A stretch of 64,000 nucleotides of DNA from Schistosoma haematobium (lineage: Eukaryota > Platyhelminthes > Trematoda > Strigeidida > Schistosomatidae). Of the stretch, positions 60,895-64,000 are shown one piece after another (position 1 is the stretch's first letter; every line of letters begins with the position of its first letter). The translations under genes were made by a program, and so were the position numbers. Location: NCBI RefSeq assembly GCF_000699445.3, contig NC_067198.1:43765691-43829690 (forward strand). Reading direction: 5' to 3'. Below the pieces are notes generated by a model that saw only the letters and a program-made list of their open reading frames with translations, made no database searches and had not been told where the DNA came from.

Positions 60895-61250
60895 TACAAT
60901 AACAATAATAATACTAATAATGATGATCCAGTCCTGTGAATAGAAAATGTAACTGAGGTACGACATTCATGTAAATAGAGAAAAACCCATATGAGATTTA
61001 GGAATGTGACGGCAGAGGGAAACACCATAGCGGACTGATTGAGCCATAACAGTCTATTAAATAGTTTACGTATTGGGTTGTTCACTGTTGGGTGAAGGTA
61101 GTCAGACAGTTTGAGTATTTCCCTTTCGAACAGCTAAATTTAATTTGGATAATGGTTAATTTGGATGACTTCCGCTACAGATGCTTTATTTTGACAATTG
61201 TAACACAATAATCATACATTTATTAAACTGTTAAGATGAATGACGAAATT
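60895..61250. repeat. Dispersed repeat, member outside the array
   Basis: Same orientation as 14325-14690 and its copies, moderately diverged, which shows that the repeat is not specific to the 15.8-kb unit. Confidence 0.7.
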
Positions 61251-61329
61251 CACCGTTTATCAAGTCAAAAATAGACCATAACCAGAGTTTTATGGAAAAA
61301 TGAGCGTTAAGAACTTTTACATATAAGTC

Positions 61330-61975
61330 AAGTCCTTAATTATTATGGTGTTGAACGTGGATATTTGTAGTTGTTTGTAACGTGCAGGTTGAAGCAATTA
61401 AGCTAACTGGTTGGCATCACAAACATGGTATAAAGTGAACTACTAACATAGCGAGTCGTTCACGGTTACATTTTGGGGATTTGAAGCTCTCAGTGTACGA
61501 TATGACACAACCCTAGAAGAACTAGAATCAAATAACAAGTTATAATGAGTAAATTCTTGAATTCCTACTTCATTACAGACTGACTCGGTATAAGTCCAAA
61601 GTAATTCAGGCTAAATACGTGACGAAAATTCAACGAGCAATCCAAACTAAAACACAAATTTCTAACACAAATATCTCCATTCTGGCCACGAAACTCAGCT
61701 TAAGTAATAAAATAATAAAATATTGTATTGTATAATTTGTGGAGATAAATAACGTTTAATCTGGAAGACAAATTCATCAGTTGATAGTCGATTATTAATA
61801 ACTATCTTTTCTAATTGTTTGTGAGTTGCGTTATGTTAGTAATCTAATTACTTATGTCGGAGTTATATGCAAAAATGGACTGTAAAAGCATTTGCATTTC
61901 AGTCACCTCCTTAATTATGGTGGTGTGGAACTTGGATATTCATAGCTGTTTGTAAAATGTAGGTTGAAGCAAGGG
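61330..61975. repeat. Short direct repeats (about 70 bp, twice)
   Basis: 61333-61402 and 61909-61973 share ccttaattat...ggtgt.gaac.tggatatt..tag.tgtttgtaa..tg.aggttgaagcaa. Between them is AT-rich DNA with no coding signal. Confidence 0.65.
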
Positions 61976-62630
61976 ACTGTGCTTAGTATTATTATAAATG
62001 CCACATTATTCAGTCACATTTTCGTCATAGGTCGAACGATACCTGTTTGTTGTGAGCGTGGTAACTGAACCTAATTGTAATTAACACTAATTTCTAATGT
62101 GTCTGTTGTAAGGATAATCAATGAATTTCTATTAACGGAATCCGAAATCACTAATGAATAGCACTATTTACAAGTAAGACATTTACAGGTACATTCTATT
62201 ACCTGTTATTTGATTGACTTATTGAATGTGATACAAATAACTAACTTTAATTTTTGTTCCACGACTGATTAGTCGTTTTTCAAAATTGTATTAAGCTATT
62301 AAGGTCCTTAAAGCTTTTTGATTAAGTCTACGCCGGTGAAAAACTTATGTAATTTGTGATTATGGAAGATCATGTGGAAAACCAGTTTACAAGTTAATGG
62401 TAACTGCGTTTTATATTGCCTACTGACATTTTCATTTATCCAATGAATTAGTTAAATATAAATATCACAATTATACTCAGTGTTTTACATTATAAATCGT
62501 GTAAGTATGTATAATTAATTCAAATAACACCAGGACAAATATTGAATGAATTCATTATAATTCATGGAATTAACAATTAACAAGATGGGCTACGTAATAA
62601 TTCCTTTTATTATTTCATATTTAGTTACCA
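61976..62630. other. No assigned feature
   Basis: AT-rich flank of the second RTE element. Confidence 0.5.
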
Positions 62631-62635
62631 ACTCG

Positions 62636-64000
62636 GCCTGTAGCTCTTCTATAGTTACTGTCGGTCCCAAGCCCGGGTAAAGTAGGAGGGTTGCGCACGG
62701 GGTTGCCTACCCCATCCCGTAGTAAACTAATTCGCTAAAAAACGCTTACCAGAAAAAATAATCCAAACCATTTTAACTCTGCCCTGGGAATTAGGAGGTC
62801 TTCATTTCGAAGAATTATGACGCTTCATGGTGAACGCCGAGCTCCTTCGGAAGCCAAGAGGCCGATGCCCCTTCTAACAACCACACCAAAAAGTTTTACC
62901 GGTACATGGAACGTTCGAACAATGTGGGAAACCGGGAAGACCAGTCAAATAGCAATGGAAATGAGGAGATACAACTTAGCAGTACTGGGAATCAGCGAAA
63001 CTCACTGGACCCAAGCTGGACAGAAAAGACTAGCTACGGGAGAGATGCTGCTATACTCCGGTCACGAAGAGGACAATGATCCACACACTCAGGGAGTCGC
63101 CCTTATGCTGCCCAAAGTAGCACGATATACACTTGTAGGATGGGAATCTCACGGATCCAGAATCATCAAAGCATCATTCAAAACAAAGGGGGAGGGGATC
63201 ACCATGAATATTATCCAATTTTATGCACCCACCAATGACAGCAACGACGACATTAAAAATCAATTCTACGAGCGGCTGCAGTCAATCATTGAGAAATGCC
63301 CAAGAAAGGACCTAACTATTCTGATGGGAGATCTAAATGCCAAAGTCGGAATAGACAACACTGGATATGAAGATACCATGGGAAGACATGAACTGGGAGA
63401 AAGAAACGAAAATGGAGAACGATTTGCAAATCTATGTGCATTCAATAAATTGGTCATAGGAGGCACAATATTTCCACTCAAACGTATACACAAGGCTACA
63501 TAGATCTCACCGGACCACACTACAGAGAGTCAGATAGATCATATTTGCATCAATAAAAACTTCCGAGGGACAATCGAAGATGTGAGTACCAGGAAAGCAG
63601 CTGACATACCTTCAGATCACCACCTAGTTGTAGCCAATTTAAAACTGAAGCTAAAAAAGAACTGGACAAGTGGACAAACAGCAATACAAAGGTTCAATAC
63701 AGCCTTCCTTCGAGATACTGACAAACTCAATGAATTCAAGATAGCTCTCAACAACAGATTCCAAGCCTTTCAAGATCTACTGAAGGAAGAAGAAACTACC
63801 ATGGAGGACAACTGGAAAGGCATCAAAGAAACATTGACTTCAACGTGTCAAGAGGTTCTGGGCCTAAAGAAACACCATCATAAGGAATGGATCTCTATAG
63901 AAACTCCGGACAAGATCAAAGAAAGGAAGAACAAGAAGGCAGAAATTAACAACAGCCGAACACGAGCAGGGAAAGTCCAAGCACAAGCTGAATACGCAGA
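62636..64000 (+). mobile_element. RTE-clade LINE, copy 2, runs off the window
   Basis: The 5' end is near 62636 (cctgtagctcttc), followed by a UTR with caagcccgggtaaag and gaggtcttcatttcgaag. The first 740 bases are about 99% identical to copy 1, then identity falls sharply to roughly 80% from about 63375. It looks 5'-complete. Confidence 0.9.
62817..64000 (+). CDS. RTE ORF, endonuclease part, one premature stop, partial
   Basis: Same start and endonuclease motifs as copy 1 (GTWNVRTMW, GISETHW, MGDLNAKVG). A TAG at 63501-63503 replaces the TGG of HKATWI. Reading straight on, the frame stays open to the end of the window: IDHICINKNF, SDHHLVVANL, FNTAFLRDTDKLNEF, NRFQAFQDLLKEEETT, KKHHHKEWISIET, INNSRTRAGK. 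A single nonsense change with no frameshift indicates a young copy. Confidence 0.9.

Noticed and set aside
1..64000. CRISPR arrays, rRNA, tRNA genes or bacterial operons
   Set aside because: No regular short spacer repeats, no rRNA-like or cloverleaf sequence beyond SINE heads, and the sequence is clearly metazoan in character.

Overview
The window looks like a piece of a blood-fluke (Schistosoma, Platyhelminthes) nuclear genome. It is AT-rich and intron-rich, and almost all recognisable coding sequence belongs to retroelement families typical of schistosomes: RTE-clade LINEs with an AP-endonuclease, CR1-like LINE pieces, Penelope-like elements with a GIY-YIG endonuclease, a Ty3/gypsy integrase remnant, a solo LTR, and tRNA-like SINE remnants carrying decayed hammerhead ribozymes (Sm-alpha type). 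No bacterial-style operon, rRNA, tRNA or CRISPR was seen. Species and family names come from recognition of motifs, not from a search.

Layout. 1-1945: 3'-truncated RTE element, plus strand. 2470-2887: Penelope-like RT fragment fused to intron sequence of a host gene. 3731-47494: the dominant structure, a tandem array of a unit about 15.78 kb long: unit 1 3731-19512, unit 2 19513-35289, and a partial unit 3 35290-47494. The units are nearly identical; most differences are homopolymer or microsatellite length changes plus one dense divergent patch. 47495-53000: an older, diverged paralogous unit. 54400-59800: related sequence on the minus strand. 62636-64000: a second RTE element, running off the end.

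The host gene in the array is small and split. Exon 1 (112 nt from the ATG) encodes a signal peptide. Exon 2 is 154 nt in every paralogue and has a conserved MY..(D/N)..NISL core and one conserved Cys. A candidate last exon carries N-glycosylation sequons and a stop. Copies: an orphan lacking exon 1 (exon 2 at 4618-4771), gene A (17803...22925), gene B (33578...38702), diverged gene C (49606...52912), and inverted gene D (56663...55739, minus) with an in-frame stop in exon 2. Genes A and B each bridge a unit junction: exon 1 is at the end of one unit and exon 2 at the start of the next. I could not name the family. It looks like a small secreted glycoprotein family being amplified.

The candidate last exon does not join exon 2 in phase. 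An exon of 3n+2 nt is needed between them. A well-formed 71-nt exon with exactly these phases lies on the minus strand at 59658-59728. This is the most testable open point. The rest of the window is transposon debris: an RTE relic in intron 2 shared by A, B and C that dates the insertion before their split, an internal RTE fragment at each unit junction, and a chimeric RTE at the right edge.
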